Part shown: positions 37,530 to 50,750 of the stretch, piece by piece
Layout of the letters: each line of letters starts with the position of its first letter
How positions within the stretch are numbered: position 1 is the first letter of the stretch
Assembly: GCA_025738555.1 (NCBI GenBank)
Contig: JAOVFP010000005.1
Coordinates: 2,232,001 to 2,296,000, forward strand
Source of the DNA: Cyathus striatus
Lineage: Eukaryota; Basidiomycota; Agaricomycetes; Agaricales; Nidulariaceae
DNA length: 64,000 bases
Reading direction: 5' to 3'
The notes under the pieces: generated by a model
What the model was told of the DNA's origin: nothing
Seen by the model: only the letters and a program-made list of their open reading frames with translations
The model's database searches: none
Made by a program: the position numbers and the translations under genes

Positions 37530-38121
37530 TGAAAATTGTTTCTACACAGAGAATAAACATTAAATTTGGTGGTCCAACAGGTCTACTGACCTTCCTTCTT
37601 CATGCAGCAGGACTGCATGGTATAACTGGAGGACCAAACTGCTCAGACTTCATCATTTTTTCCCACATTCCTAATGTTAGCAACTTATTCAAAAAAATTG
37701 GACAAACTTCTACAAGCACTTCCAGAAGATTACCAGCAATAGATCAGAGCAAAGTAAAAGCTCTTCATTTATTATCTGAACTGTTGAATATTATAAATGA
37801 AATTGAAGTCATGCACAACATCTTTGACCAAAATCAAATACATGCCAAAGTACTAATCAAAGATGAAGTAACCATTTCATCTGTAATGGAAATAATGAGT
37901 GAATATCACTGGATCCATCTCACATTTCATGCAAGTCAAGAACAATATCTGCATACAAAGTGGATTCTATTTAAATAATGAACAGTTAATACTCAGAGAG
38001 TTAATTCAAACATCATTACCTCAGGCAGAGTTCAAATTTTTGTCAAAAATCTCATTGCAGGCAAGCTACAAAATAATAATCAGAAAACAACAGGGAAAAT
38101 TTAGTGAATGTGTAAACATAG
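37530..38121 (+). pseudogene. CHAT protease domain fragment (copy A)
   Basis: CHAT is a caspase-like cysteine peptidase domain, in Agaricomycetes usually behind TPR repeats. Seen here: GPTGLLTFLLHAAGLHG followed by CSDFIIFSHIPNVSNLFKK, then EIMSEYHWIHLTFHAS and, one frame over, LILRELIQTSLPQAEFKFLS. The catalytic His (WIHL..H) is kept, but the position of FLSACQT reads FLSKISLQAS, so the catalytic Cys is gone. At least two frame changes are needed, and the end is cut by a MITE at 38122. No TPR part is found directly upstream. Confidence 0.7.
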
Positions 38122-38753
38122 TGGCATGCCATTTTCAGCAATTATGGGTGGACCTAACCCTAGCCAAACCCTAAGCCAACCACAGTGCAAAACATCACCC
38201 CTGCTATGATCTAAAGCTAGTAGCTACTATATGTATTACAGTACTATCAGGATATACAAATGTGAACATATTCATGGTCACTGCCAGTCAGAAATTGGAA
38301 AGCAGAGCATGAGTTCACAAGTTCAAACTTCCTAGACTACTAGTGTCCCACTTGCCCCTTTCCAACTTTGTCCCAACTCCACCCCTTCCTCTTTTACTTA
38401 TCCCTTTCCCTCTGCTGTTCCAATAAATATGCAGATTTCTAATAGAAAGAAGTAGTTGAAGAGGACTGAGGTTGAGAAGTGAGTAATGCTTTGGTGTTGC
38501 CTGAGTCACAAGTGCTTGAGCTTCACTTGAGCATTGACCATCTTAGCTAGCCACAATTCATTGAAAGGCTTGAGATTCATGATAAGAAACACACCAAATC
38601 CCAAATACTGAGACTAAGAGCACCTGGCAGAGATGAATAGGTGAGGATTTGGAGGATTGTGGTACACTACCAGTTGGCTAGGTGCTGCGCATCACTAGGG
38701 TTTGGTTAGGGTTAGGTCCACCCACAATTGCTGAAAATGGCTAGCAACTGCCA
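38122..38753. mobile_element. MITE with about 60-bp inverted ends
   Basis: The left end, from TGGCATGCCATTTTCAGCAA through TTATGGGTGGACCTAACC, recurs inverted at about 38690-38753. No coding sequence. Copy B continues differently at the matching position (about 63950), consistent with an insertion. Confidence 0.5.
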
Positions 38754-40156
38754 TGATTTCTGCAAACATCTGTAAGAAAAATATTAACATTTGTACTGTG
38801 GTCCATGTCTGGCAACATGTTTCCACAATGTGTTTTAGTAGTAAATTTTGAAAGCAATCCAATTTGTCACATTTTTTCCTTCTATTTACATATGTTTTCT
38901 TTTCATTTCATTGACTTGTTTAGTATCACCTTTGATACCAAACATATGACTTCTTACTTACATGGTTATGACTTATTATGACTCATTCTGAGTCATACTA
39001 CCATCGGTTCATCCTAACCACCACCACCATTCTCAGCGCCTGGTGAAGCGCCCCGCCGTCTGACTCGACCCACCATTGGCGCTGTCAATACTTAGTTTAC
39101 TTTTCTTTCTTCTTACTGCACCACAGTCAATGCACAGCATTATGACTCATAGTTACTTATTATTAGTATGAATTAGTTTGTATTTAAACAGTAGGAACTT
39201 GGGCTGCAGAGCTTAAGCTTCAGCTTAAATCAAATTAGCTTTACTTTGCATTCATTCACTTTGCTCATACTTAAGTCTAAACAACTTAAGAGCTTGTGAA
39301 TAGAGACTGCTTGTATTTGATACTGATTAACTTGTTCTTCAAACTTGTTAGTCATGTGACTATCAGACTTGTACGATAAATGTCTTGACTAGAACTTTAT
39401 CATAACACAATTGGTATTGTTGTCAGATTAAGAAGCAATCATTTCTTATATATAAGCAAGATTACAGTGTAATATACAGTATAAAATAAACAGGAAAGGA
39501 GAATATACACAATTTCTATCAGTGGAAATTTTCTATTTTTTGCGATTTAAAAGTGGATATGACATGAAGCTTTAAAGAAGCACAATTTATGAAGCATGTC
39601 ACATCAATGAACTAAGGTTCCACCATTTTTAGCCCTTTCAAAATGTGAAGTGTGCAAGTGGTGAGGGCAGGCTGGCAGGACAGGCATGATGTATAATTTA
39701 TTATTAGGAGTAAATATGTAATATCTATCAGCTTCTCTTGAGTTACTTTGCTACCTGGGAACCCCACAGCAATTGTAGCAGTTATATATCACTCACTTAC
39801 AATAATTACTGCAAATGATGTATCAAAACCACAGTATTGCCTGCATCTTGTCCCATTTTACTCTAGACCAGATAACTTTAGCAAAGTTCAGATAAATGTC
39901 TTTTCAGAAGTGTGTAACTCAAGAATAGATGACTTAGGTTCTACATGTCTAGTTCTTGGCAAGGTGCAACAAGCAGTCAAAACTCAAGGTAGATACTTTA
40001 GGTTGCTTGATTTCATAAACAACTCTTATTCTGAGCTCTTCTGAAATTTCAGCTTCATATAACATAGGATTTAGCTCTGATTTGACAAAAGGGGAGATAG
40101 TTGCATCAAAAATTGATTTACCATTGGATATTATAGATGAGCTTACAGATCCTACT
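38754..40156. other. AT-rich stretch without gene
   Basis: CpG-poor apart from a short GC-rich island at about 39000-39085. The last part (39770-39840) has a taattactg..atgtatca repeat that recurs inverted at 41875-41990, so it is probably an edge of an older element around the nested hAT. Confidence 0.4.
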
Positions 40157-40164
40157 GCAGAATC

Positions 40165-41526
40165 TAGTGATGTGAAAGTCTGGTTCAGTCTGGTTCAGTA
40201 CCTTTTTTCGAACCTAGGACTGAGCCTCAGGTTCAGTTCAGCCAAACTTCTGAACTTTGAACTGGACTTAGAGTTCAGGTTCATGTAGGTCTGGTTCAGG
40301 TTCAGAGTAGGTTCAAACTCTGAACTGGACTCTTCAACTAACCTTTTTTTTCACCTTTAATCAACACAAAAAAGTTGGAAAGTATTGTAAATAGAGTAGA
40401 ATACAGTTGAATATATACATCTTAAAATGTAAAAGGGAATCAAATACATGAGAGAACATATAGCTAAATTGGAAGGTATATGAGTTTACATTCTACAGTA
40501 GACTGTTATACTTGTAAAGTTGTAAGTTGTAACTCAACTGTAAACTAAAATTCATTAACTACATAGTCCAGATCATCTGCCATAATATCACCATCATCCA
40601 CATGCTCTGCTGCTTGCTGTGAAGTAGCTATATGCCCATTGTGATAGGCACTTTTGAGAATTTGAAGTGCTCCAAAGATTTGTGGAGAAAGTTGATTATG
40701 GCAGGTGAGATCTGTAATTCCACCACTGCTAAACACCCTTTCAGAAGGCATTATGGAGCCCTGAATTTCAAGGTAGTCACAAGCAATATGCTTAAGCATT
40801 GGGTATTTTGCATCACTCAATGCTACAAAACTATAAGTACAGAATTACATATATTCAAAGGACAAACTTACACCCCACCAATGAATTATATTGTCATCTG
40901 CATCCTTCAACTGAGATATTTTCAACCCATATTATGGAAGCCAGTGTGCTTGAAAGTTATTCATGCAATGCTGAGTGGGGGATCAAAGTGGGTCAGAAGT
41001 CAATAGAGAGCTTGAGAGTAGGCTGTGCGAGATTGAGAGGGGGTATTTATTGAGGGGGGGGTCTGAGGGATGGTGGGTGGTCTTGGGTGGTGATAGGGGA
41101 ATTCAGATGAACACAAGTGGCAAGAAGGAAGTGTAGATGATCACAAGAGGGAAAGTGAGAAAGGGTTCAACATTGAGACTCAGCACGCACTGATCAGGGT
41201 ATGCACTAATGATCAAACTTCAAAGCTGTGCAATTGGATCACACTTACTAATAATTATCATTCATCTCACATCTGCCCTTGCCTAAATTTCATAGTTCTT
41301 GCTCATGGGTGTCCCACAAAATTATCAAAATTCATAGTATTAGATATTGGTTCAAATCCATTCAAACCCATTCAAACAGATTCATGAAATTCTGCTCTCA
41401 AGAGAACTGTGAACCAGACCCTAAGTCTGGTTCACATCACATAACTGAACTTCAGACTGAACACAGGTTTAGTTCCCTGGAGTTTGAGTTTGAACCCTGG
41501 TTCTGGACTGAACTTTTACATTGCTA
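40165..41526. mobile_element. Short hAT element with 8-bp target duplication
   Basis: Ends are TAGTGATGTGAAAGT and, inverted, TAGCAATGTAAAAGT. The 8-bp repeat GCAGAATC flanks it exactly (40157-40164 and 41527-41534). Sub-terminal repeats of the gttcagtctggttcag type occur near both ends, as expected for transposase binding. It keeps part of a hAT transposase on the minus strand. Confidence 0.85.
40545..40912 (-). pseudogene. hAT transposase C-terminal (dimerisation) remnant
   Basis: The minus strand reads LKDADDNIIHWWG, an intron-like gap, then KYPMLKHIACDYLEIQGSIM followed by PSERVFSSGG and LSPQIFGALQILKSAYHNG, which is the hATC dimerisation motif (YP.L..lA..yL.i..S..psER.FS). About 91 codons are continuously open. 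The rest of the transposase is absent, so the element cannot move on its own. Confidence 0.82.
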
Positions 41527-41534
41527 GCAGAATC

Positions 41535-43699
41535 ACAAGGTACATTCTCACATTGAACCTCCTTAGCATACATAATAGTACTAATCAATATGGAGATTCT
41601 TGTTTTAGAGATGGATACTGAAGAAGACAAAACCATACAAGTACTGAGATCAACTAGTCCTTTGTACACCTAATTTTGATTTTACATTTGCATTTCATTT
41701 ATACTATTAAAATTGCATTTAACAACACAGAAATATTTGTAACACATATTAGCACTTGTGTGCAAAGTTTAAGGATATAAAAATAAGAAATGAAACTGCT
41801 ACATGTTCTTTACTTTTTTTTGGACATTTCAGCTCAACACCACTCCTTTGTACAGTGTCACACTTTATGTGACATGTCAGGCAATACTGTGGTTTTGATG
41901 TATCACTTGCAGTAATTAGTGTAAACCTGTGATGTATCATTTACAGTAGTTTGTGCTATAGAGTGATGTATCAGCAACAGTAATTAGTGTAACCACTGCT
42001 GGCATCCCTAATTGGAAGGATACCCAATCTCAGATCTATGGTAAGAAGCTGACACCCTTCCAAATGCATTGTGCTGGTACAGGCCACCTCCTTCCAGTTT
42101 TGTCTAGCCTATATATAGTTATTTCCTCCGGTATCCTTTCCTCACCACCATGCTGCCCAACAGCACCTGCCCACACATTTTCTTTCTTAGACCATGATAA
42201 TATAAACAATAGCACTTTTTTAAGAGATCATTCTCCATGGGGTCACTGTTATGAAATTTCCTGTTGTTCTGTTAGCAATAACTCATATTGTAGTACCACC
42301 CAGGTAGCTGAGATATTGCATTTATATTCTAAAATTTTTTAATAGAACATTGTATTTACATTGGATAGAATATAGATTATTCTAAATGATGAATACCTCT
42401 CATTTACATGCCATTATTTAAATAACAACAGTATGTTTCGGAAATTTGGAATAAAACATATCAACCAGAAGGAACTGCATGTTTGGCCTTAAACCTGAGG
42501 TAAGATTGTTATGTGCAGGTTAACTCTGCTATACATCTGTATATTTTTTATTTCTACTTAATAATGGCACCTCTTCCACATATCATATGGTGTAGAGAAA
42601 TAGCTTCATTCATGCATTTTTGTGTTGAGTCCATGAGACTTTAATATTGTTGTCAGACCAAAACTCAAAACTTATATCAGTATAAAACAAGTATCAGAAT
42701 GCTGTGCACAATATTTTATATGTATATATATATATTATAAAAGCAAAATTTCCAAAAAGATGCCTCCAACATCCATTGTTTCATGTTTCAACAATCTCCT
42801 CAAGTTGTGCCCATTCCGGCGCAAAGGTAAAGCCAGATTATCCAGTGTGATAAAGCTATATAATCGAAGTTACATTCAATGTGCAGAGTGCTTAGGCTCC
42901 CAATTCAAGCATGAGAGCTTCAAGTCCTAGGCTTCAATCATTCAGAATGCCTGGTGAATACATTAATATGCACCATAAGTATTTGTCATGTCTCATGCAT
43001 ACTAGCAAAGATAATAGAAGAGCAATATTTCATCATGAATAATATGAAAGAAGCCTCACATAGACATCTGCAATGTACAAGTACTAAAATATAGTGTACT
43101 ACATACCATACCATACATATACAATCATACTTATTTTGTAAGTAAAATGCAGCACCAGGCATAGGGTTGGTGGTGCAGTGCATTGAGGCAGCACCAAGGT
43201 GGAATGCCAACTAGGAGGCAGGGACAAACAATAACAATGTGTCTGTACCAAATATGGAAGTCACGCCAGGATATCTACTCAGAAGCACAGGGCATATGGA
43301 ATCTACTGCAAATTCTCGATGAATTCATGCAGAAGCACCATGCTTCCAATGATACATTATCAAATTCAATTTACAGTGATTACAATATTTGATACATCAT
43401 GATGCACAGTAATTACTGATGTTGATACATCACTCTTATGCAGTAATTACTGTAAATGATATATCACTTTCACAGTATCTGGTGGACATGTACTAACGAA
43501 CTGTGACTGACATCGGCTAACAGGGTCTGTGACAGGGCCCTTCCATGCCACAGATCTCAAGAAATTTTGGAAAAGACAGTAAATTTAACATATCAGAACA
43601 TCCACCCCTACAACTCTTTAACATCTCAAGAAAATGGGCAGTGTACAAGGGACTAGTACTGTACAAAGAACTGGTGTGACTCAGTACCTCCTGATGCAC
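41535..43699. other. AT-rich stretch without gene
   Basis: It contains inverted copies of the 39785-39840 repeat (at 41875-41990) and another copy of the gtaattactg motif near 43400-43480. A plus-strand frame at about 42756 starts MPPTSIVSCFNNLLKLCPF and could be an upstream exon of the TPR gene, but I cannot link it. Confidence 0.35.
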
Positions 43700-44494
43700 T
43701 TTTGGCATCAGCAGCTCTCTTTCTTCAGTGCTTTGAAGCAACGAATGCACGAATGCACATTGACAATGCAATTCTACTATATGAAGCAGCCACTTTTATC
43801 CTTTGAGCCTGCCTCTCCAAATTATTCAATTGGTGTTTACAAGGCTGGAATAGCGTATCTAAAATGTTTTTGCCTTCTCGACAATCTGGAAGATATTGAC
43901 TTCACCATTCAAAAATTTAAAGAAGCTGTTTCTTCCACTAATCTAAGTGACAATATCAAGCTTCCAAGAATACTGGGCAACCTTTTGAACACATACTTTT
44001 GTTGATTTGAACACATCAGAAAATCGAATGATATCAATGAAGCAGTTACAATCCAAAGGCATGCTATAGAGCTTGCTCCTAAAGAGAACAGGTTCTATGT
44101 GCATCAGCTTAATAATCTTGGCATTACACTGCAACATTGCTTCCAACATAATGGTAATATAAACTGTACAGCTAAAGGTGCAAAAGCACACTGAATATGC
44201 AAGACATCACAACAACCTAGGCACCTCTCTTATCCAATGGTATGAACACACTGGAAATGTAGATGATCTAAACAAAGCTGTACTCTTTCTACATAAAGCA
44301 GTAGAAAGTCTTGAAGACAAATCCACAGAGTATGCCACATATCTAGGAAACCTTGGAACCATGCTGCAGCAAGGTCTCAGTCTTATTCTGGAGAGTGCAG
44401 CGAACTATGTTAGCCATTTAGAGAGTCTCGGGAGGGCATATCAAGATCACTTTGAGTGAACTGGGAGTCTTAAAGACCTTGATGAAGCTGTAAC
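43700..44494 (+). pseudogene. TPR-CHAT gene, 5' part (TPR repeats), decayed
   Basis: Tetratricopeptide repeats typical of Agaricomycete TPR-CHAT proteins are readable: YSIGVYKAGIAYLKCFCLLD, DINEAVTIQRHAIELAP, HHNNLGTSLIQWYEHTGNVD, DLNKAVLFLHKAVESL, YATYLGNLGTMLQQG and GSLKDLDEAV. In-frame TGA codons at 44003 and 44457 replace what should be Arg (a CGA to TGA change fits both). The frame continues across the 7.66-kb insertion: gatgaagctgtaac joins attacaacaacgagctgtc at 52166 without loss of frame. Confidence 0.8.
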
Positions 44495-46673
44495 TAGGGC
44501 TGCACACCATAGCCATATATACAGTATATGGTACAGGTTATGATGTCTGTATGAAGTTCGAGTGTGGAAAAATTCACCATAACCATAATTCGGTTGTGCC
44601 GTAAACTCAGAGTGTCATAATTCAGAAAAATCCTGTATTTTTCAGTTCATTCCATATATATAGGTACTATTGTATATTGGTATTCATGTATATGTTTTTA
44701 AACAAACATATGTCCTGTTATTGTTATTCTATAGCATATTTTCCATCAGTTCTTTCTCTTGTCTTCATTTTCAGAGAGATTTCCCACACTTACTGGAGGC
44801 AAGCGAATAGTAGGAGGTACATCCATAGGGGCTCTCATTCTACTTTCTGTATTTCAGTCAATCTTTGGAATATTCTTAATAGTACTTTCATAACTGTAAA
44901 AACTTTATCTAAATTATAATTATATTGTGGTACATTAACATGACAAATGAGCAAGCAGCAGAATACTACTTGTTCTGTTGAAATATCTTGATTTGTGTTT
45001 AGTGAACACGACGAAACACAATTCTCACACCTGTTAGGGTGAGTATCATTGCTTCATAATGTACACTTTTGGCAAGGAATAAATACCAGCAACGAAAAAG
45101 GTGCATGAAATGTGTATGATAATACAAATGTGATAGCACCCATTTAAATTATGAGAACAGTGTTTCACTCACCTTCAGGATTTTAGACATAAATTAAGAT
45201 ACTGCAGTGGCACAATACCATAAAATTGTATATTTGTAATGAGAGTGCTATTGGATTTTTGCTATAGAATTTATTTATTTTTTATTACCATCTTCTATCA
45301 CTTCTTCCTCTCATCTTCCCTTTCTGAGAACTTTCCCACAGTAGCGGAGGCAAGCAAATACGAGTAAATATATCTATCAGAGGGGTTCCTTTCTTGTTTT
45401 ACATTTTTATTTTAGTTAATCTTTGCATTACATACTACAATAGACTTAGTGCTTTCACGATTCGTTTCAGGGTGTACAATTTTGCGAGAAGCATCCCTCA
45501 ATGTTTGTGTAATAAGCCAGGATACATGCAAATTAAAGGCTCGAGGTTTTAGACATTGGAAAGCTCAATTAACTCATATACATTTTAATCTTGTATTGAC
45601 TACATAGGAATATAAATATTTCAATAAAAAATGTGCGATTTCACACAATAACTAGAGAGTACACACAGGTAAAGATATCAAAATTGTTACTGATTGGTTG
45701 TTATGGAGTTACATCATATTCTTTCACTTTCTCTCGCTTGAATGTAATGTAGGAACTCATTCTGGTGCAGGGACAAGAGACAGATCAGCCATAATTTTGG
45801 AATAAAGTAGCAGTTTGTTGTATTAACATCAACATCAACACAAATTAACTATAATAAGTTTACCTGTGTTCAGGATGTACATAATTATAGTAACACTACT
45901 AGCATGTGTATCACACTGGAGCAGTAATCACAAACAGTATTTATGCATGCTCAAAACGATTTCAACTGCTAGCATACAATATCGCCATCGAGGTGCATGC
46001 AGAAGGATAAGTTATTAGTAAGATGCTATTCATCTGAACAACTTGGATACACAAATATGTATGCACAAAGTAATAATTTGAGTGTGCACACTCAATTGAC
46101 TTAAGTGCTCAAGCCCCATTTAATCTAATTCATGGATAACATGTAGTAGTGTATACCTTAGCAAGCGCTCAGAATATCACTATTCAGCATGTGTACACAG
46201 TGTATTACAATATATTCGAAAGTCACTACACATGAAACATGTAATATTCATGAGAGTGCCTACATGTTTCATGAGTGTGGACATGCCGAAAAGAGGATAC
46301 ATACAAATAATAAACAATGACAGACAGCATAAATTACTCAGTTCTTGCTCACAAAGTAACACTGTATATATAACAAAATGCATTAAAATGTAACAGATAC
46401 AATCACTATGGAATTTCTCTTATTCACCCGCCTTTGCAGAGCGTGGGAATTTCTCGATATGAAAGATCAGAAGAGGAATCGACAGAAAATGAACTATAAA
46501 ACAATGATAACAAGACATAGGTCTATTTTAAAAACATATACATAATTCTGACATAAAATAGCACCTATGTATGTAGAAATAATTAAGAAAAACAGAAATT
46601 TTAGGAGTTATGACACCCGGAAGTTACAACACAGCTGAATTACGATTACGGTGAATTATTCCACACTCAGAAC

Positions 46674-47842
46674 TATGATGCTCCAACTATAAATAAATTT
46701 ACCGTACTTAAAACCTGTGCCATACTTTGGTTGCCATAAATAAGTGTCGCTGTAATCACAGAATTAGCTTACTCTGCAATATTTTATGTACATATGTATT
46801 CTACATGGTTATGCTATGTACTCATATATTATAACATCTTCAAAATTGACCATTTCAACAACTTTTTGCAGCTTCGGAAATCTCCATACAAGGTTCCCAC
46901 ACCTTCTCGAGGATGGAGTGTCATATCTATTGATAAATTTGCCGTAGTTATAGTTCGGTTCACTGTACTTAAGTGTCACTGTAATCTTATAATCTGCGCA
47001 TTTTTCGATATTTCCATCATAAATACATTCTGCTATTTTATAATATATGTTGGTGTGTAAATCTACTGTGGATATGTCTGTAAAATTGACCATTTCAATG
47101 ACTTTCTAAGGATTTGGAAATTACCATTTTAATTCCCGTGCTCTTCTGACCATTGTGCCATACATCCAACTTCATTCAATTGTAATGTTAGGGATAACAG
47201 AAGTTCGTTTATGCTCTTATTTCACTTTTGTACATTTTATTAATAGATATCTGACACTAAAAGGTATATATTGTCTTATCTCCAATATAAAAGCACCTGT
47301 ACACTGGTCATCAAAGTAAGATCATGTTCAGATACCTTCAAGCTATATTATATGTTCAGTTTCCCAATATACTGCATATTGCTATCAATAAATTAAGAAA
47401 AATGGTGCAGAAGAGGTATAACATAACATAAAAATTGGAGCATTGTAGGTGCCTATCAAATGCCTTAGCTTATCTCAGTTCATGCCTGTAAGTAAATAGC
47501 ATTTAATATAATAATTATATGTTATATAGTTTATACAGAAGTATTATGTTACATATTCTAATGTATTAGTGAGAATGAAGTCATAACAATGTACCTTTCT
47601 CATCCTCGAGAATGCGTGGGAACCATGTACGGAGATTTCCGAAGCTGCAAAAAGTCGTTGAAACGGTCAATTTCAAAGACATTATAATATATGAGTACAT
47701 AGCATAACCATGTAGAATACATATGTACATAAAATATTGCAGAATAAGCCAATTCTGCGATTATGGCAACACTTATTTATGGCAACCAAAGTATGGCACA
47801 GGTTTTAAGTATGGTGAATTTATATATAGTTGGAGCATCATA
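46674..47842. repeat. Foldback repeat unit
   Basis: Starts TATGATGCTCCAACTAT and ends with its inverse, ATAGTTGGAGCATCATA; arms extend about 230 bp (TTGCCATAAATAAGTG, then CATTTCAACAACTTTTTGCA and TTCCCACACCTTCTCGAGGA are repeated inverted). Confidence 0.7.
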
Positions 47843-48700
47843 AATTCACTGTACTAAAAACCTGTGCCATACTTCAGTTGCCATAAATAAGTGTTGCCAT
47901 AATCGCAGAATTGGCTTATTCTTATATATTTTACATACATATGTATTCTGCATGGTTATACTATGTATTTATATGTTATAACATCTTCGAAATTGACCAT
48001 TTCGACAAATTTTTGCAGTCTCAGAAATCTCTGTACACAGTTCCCATGCCTTCTCAAGGATGGAGCATCATGTCTATTAATAAATTTGCCATAGTTATAG
48101 TTCGGTTCACTATACTCAAGTGTCACTGTAATCTTATAATCTGCACATTTTTCGATATTTCCATCATAAATACATTCTGCTATTTTATAATATATGTTGG
48201 TATGTAAATTTACTGTGGATATGTCTGTAAATTGATTGTTTCAACAACTTTCTAAGGATTCGGAAATTACCATTTTAATTCCCACGCTCTTCTGACCGAT
48301 GTGCTGTACATCCAACTTCATTCAACTGTAGCGTTAGTGATAACAGAATTTCATTTATGCTTTTATTTCACTTTTGTACATTTTATTAATAGATATCTGA
48401 CACTAAATGGTTTATATTGTCTTATCTCCAATATAATGCACCTGTACACTGCTCATCAAAGTAAGACCATGTCCAGATACCTTCAAGCTATATTGCATGT
48501 TCAGCTTCTCAATAAACTGCGTTATTGCTATCAATAACTTAAGAAAGATGGTGCAGAAGAAGTATAACATGACATAAAAATTGGAGCATTGTAGGTGCCT
48601 ATAAAATACCTTAGCTTATCTCAGTTCATGCCTGTAAGTAAATAGCATTTAATATAATAATTATATGTTATATAGTTCATACAAAAGTATTATGTTGCAT
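46780..48700. repeat. Direct repeat pair inside the composite insertion
   Basis: About 46790-47520 and 47930-48680 are parallel copies (for example the stretch from tcactgtaatcttataatc to tgacactaaa) with scattered substitutions. A further inverted copy of their left end lies at 50510-50750. Confidence 0.7.
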
Positions 48701-50750
48701 ATTCCCACTACCTTTTAAGGTAGTAGGGTTATGTAGGGCGATGAAAACTTGTTTTTTGCAGAGTGAACACCTCCCATCAACTGGAGTTTAAATACATGTG
48801 GTTGCCAAAAATGATGGCAACCAACAACAATTCCCACACATACAGTCGCTTACCGGTCACTGGGATGCCGAAATCTCTGAGTGTGTTTAAAGACATTAGG
48901 TCTACTTTACAGCAATTTTGTTTTCACAGAAATATATATAATGGTTATATCTATGATATATGAGAGGCATAAATCAATACCTTTAAATGCTATCAAGAAA
49001 TTCAACTATCTATAAAATGTTTGTTATCAGCTCATTCTCGCTCAGTAGGACAGTCACATTACATGTACAATGTACTAAATTAGGAAAATAAAATGATATG
49101 TGAAGGTTATGTAATCAAATCCATTGGGTGGTGGCTGACCTGTGCATTGGACTTAAAACTAAATATAGTGTGATGTGACAGGGTGTGTCTTATCTCCCCA
49201 GTTTCTATTCTTCAGCATCACTATTTTTTCTCTTTCTAACATTTTTCATTGCTCACTTGTATACTATGATATCTAGATGAAGGTTATACAACATATTACT
49301 GTCTTTTCCATTCCGATTTCAAGCATGGTCTTGTGTTTGGGAAAGATACCCCCTTTGTTGGGTCCTTTGTAACCAATTTATGAATGGACTGTTAGTGTAG
49401 TAGTAAAATAATAATGGAACTATGTAACAGTATAAGATCTACTAAATACAAAAAAGTGGAGCATATTGGTGAGAAATTGTTGAGTAAATGAGGTTTGTCC
49501 CATTAAGTGGTGGTGTCCCAGTGACTGGTAAGTGACTGTAGTGAGAATTGTTTCTTTCATCATCCAGGTTGTAGCACGTTACACACAACTTGGAATACCT
49601 CGAAAATTTGATTATATATTTTAGATAGTGTGAACTACATGTGTGAAAGTTAGGGCTGAATTTAATATCCTGGTGGCGTATTATAAGCTATTTTTCTATG
49701 AACCCACATTTTCCTAAGGGAAATGATTCATTGACCAGCAGAGCACTTTGAAAGCAATGGAATTGTTCAAAATTTCTCTGAGACATAACTTTTATACCAA
49801 CTAATATAATATCAAGATGATTTAATGATTGCTTCATTATTGTACTGAAAATAGGAGTAATAAGTTTGATCACACATAATTGATATACATATGTGTTTCA
49901 TCTCCTACCAGTAAATATCTTCCTCTCTCTGAGTAAATATCATACTGTGTGCACAGTACTATTCTGAAGCATAAATTCTACATATACTCAGGGATTTCTG
50001 TAATGCTACATTAGTCTATATAGCAATTAAATATGTAATTTCTCAGGTCTGACAAATAAGAAGGCTCACATAAATATCATCGTATCTCAGTATATAAACA
50101 CCTTTATCTTTCAATATTTCAATAGCTTATACTACATATATAGTACATCATATGTCCAAGATATCATATAGAAATACCATCAAGAACAACTCCTGTAGGT
50201 TAATTTGTAGATTGTGAATATCACACCATTAAATTAGTCCATTATGTTATAAAGATTTATACTGATTGTAGCTCATGGGCCTTGGGCCAAGATGATAGCA
50301 AAGTTATCAATAAGTAAATCATTAAGAATAAATTTATGTGACATTTTCATGAAATTTAATTTTAGTGGGATGTTCCATTCAATAAACTTTCACTGATACA
50401 CCAGCTTGTGGACTTTCAACAGGTCTAACTAAATATATAAATTATATGTTATATGTTTATTGGAGAGAATGTCAGGTAGCGGGCCTTGCTGCTAGTCGGC
50501 CTTATTGATTTATTCTAATGTATTAGTGAGAGTGAAGTCATAACGACGTACCTTTCTCATCCTCGAGAAGGCATGGGAACTGTGTATGGAGATTTCTGAG
50601 ACTGCAAAAAGTTGTCGAAATGGTCAATTTAGAAGATGTTATAACATATAAATACATAGTATAACCATGCAGAATACATATGTATGTAAAATATATAAGA
50701 ATAAGCCAATTCTGTGATTATGGCGACACTTATTTATGGCAACCGAAGTA

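Larger units (their letters stand above)
26498..38121 (+). repeat. Segmental duplication, copy A
   Basis: Sequence from within the last pseudokinase exon through the NLR and the CHAT fragment is repeated from about 52870 to the window end. Flank, exon order, introns and promoter correspond. Copy A carries a solo-LTR candidate and a MITE that copy B lacks; copy B has extra sequence at about 61530-62455 and 62680-63345. Confidence 0.9.

Noticed and set aside
38150..38172. Telomere-like ccctaaccctagccaaaccctaa
   Set aside because: Irregular, short, and part of a MITE terminal repeat found inverted at 38695; not a telomere.
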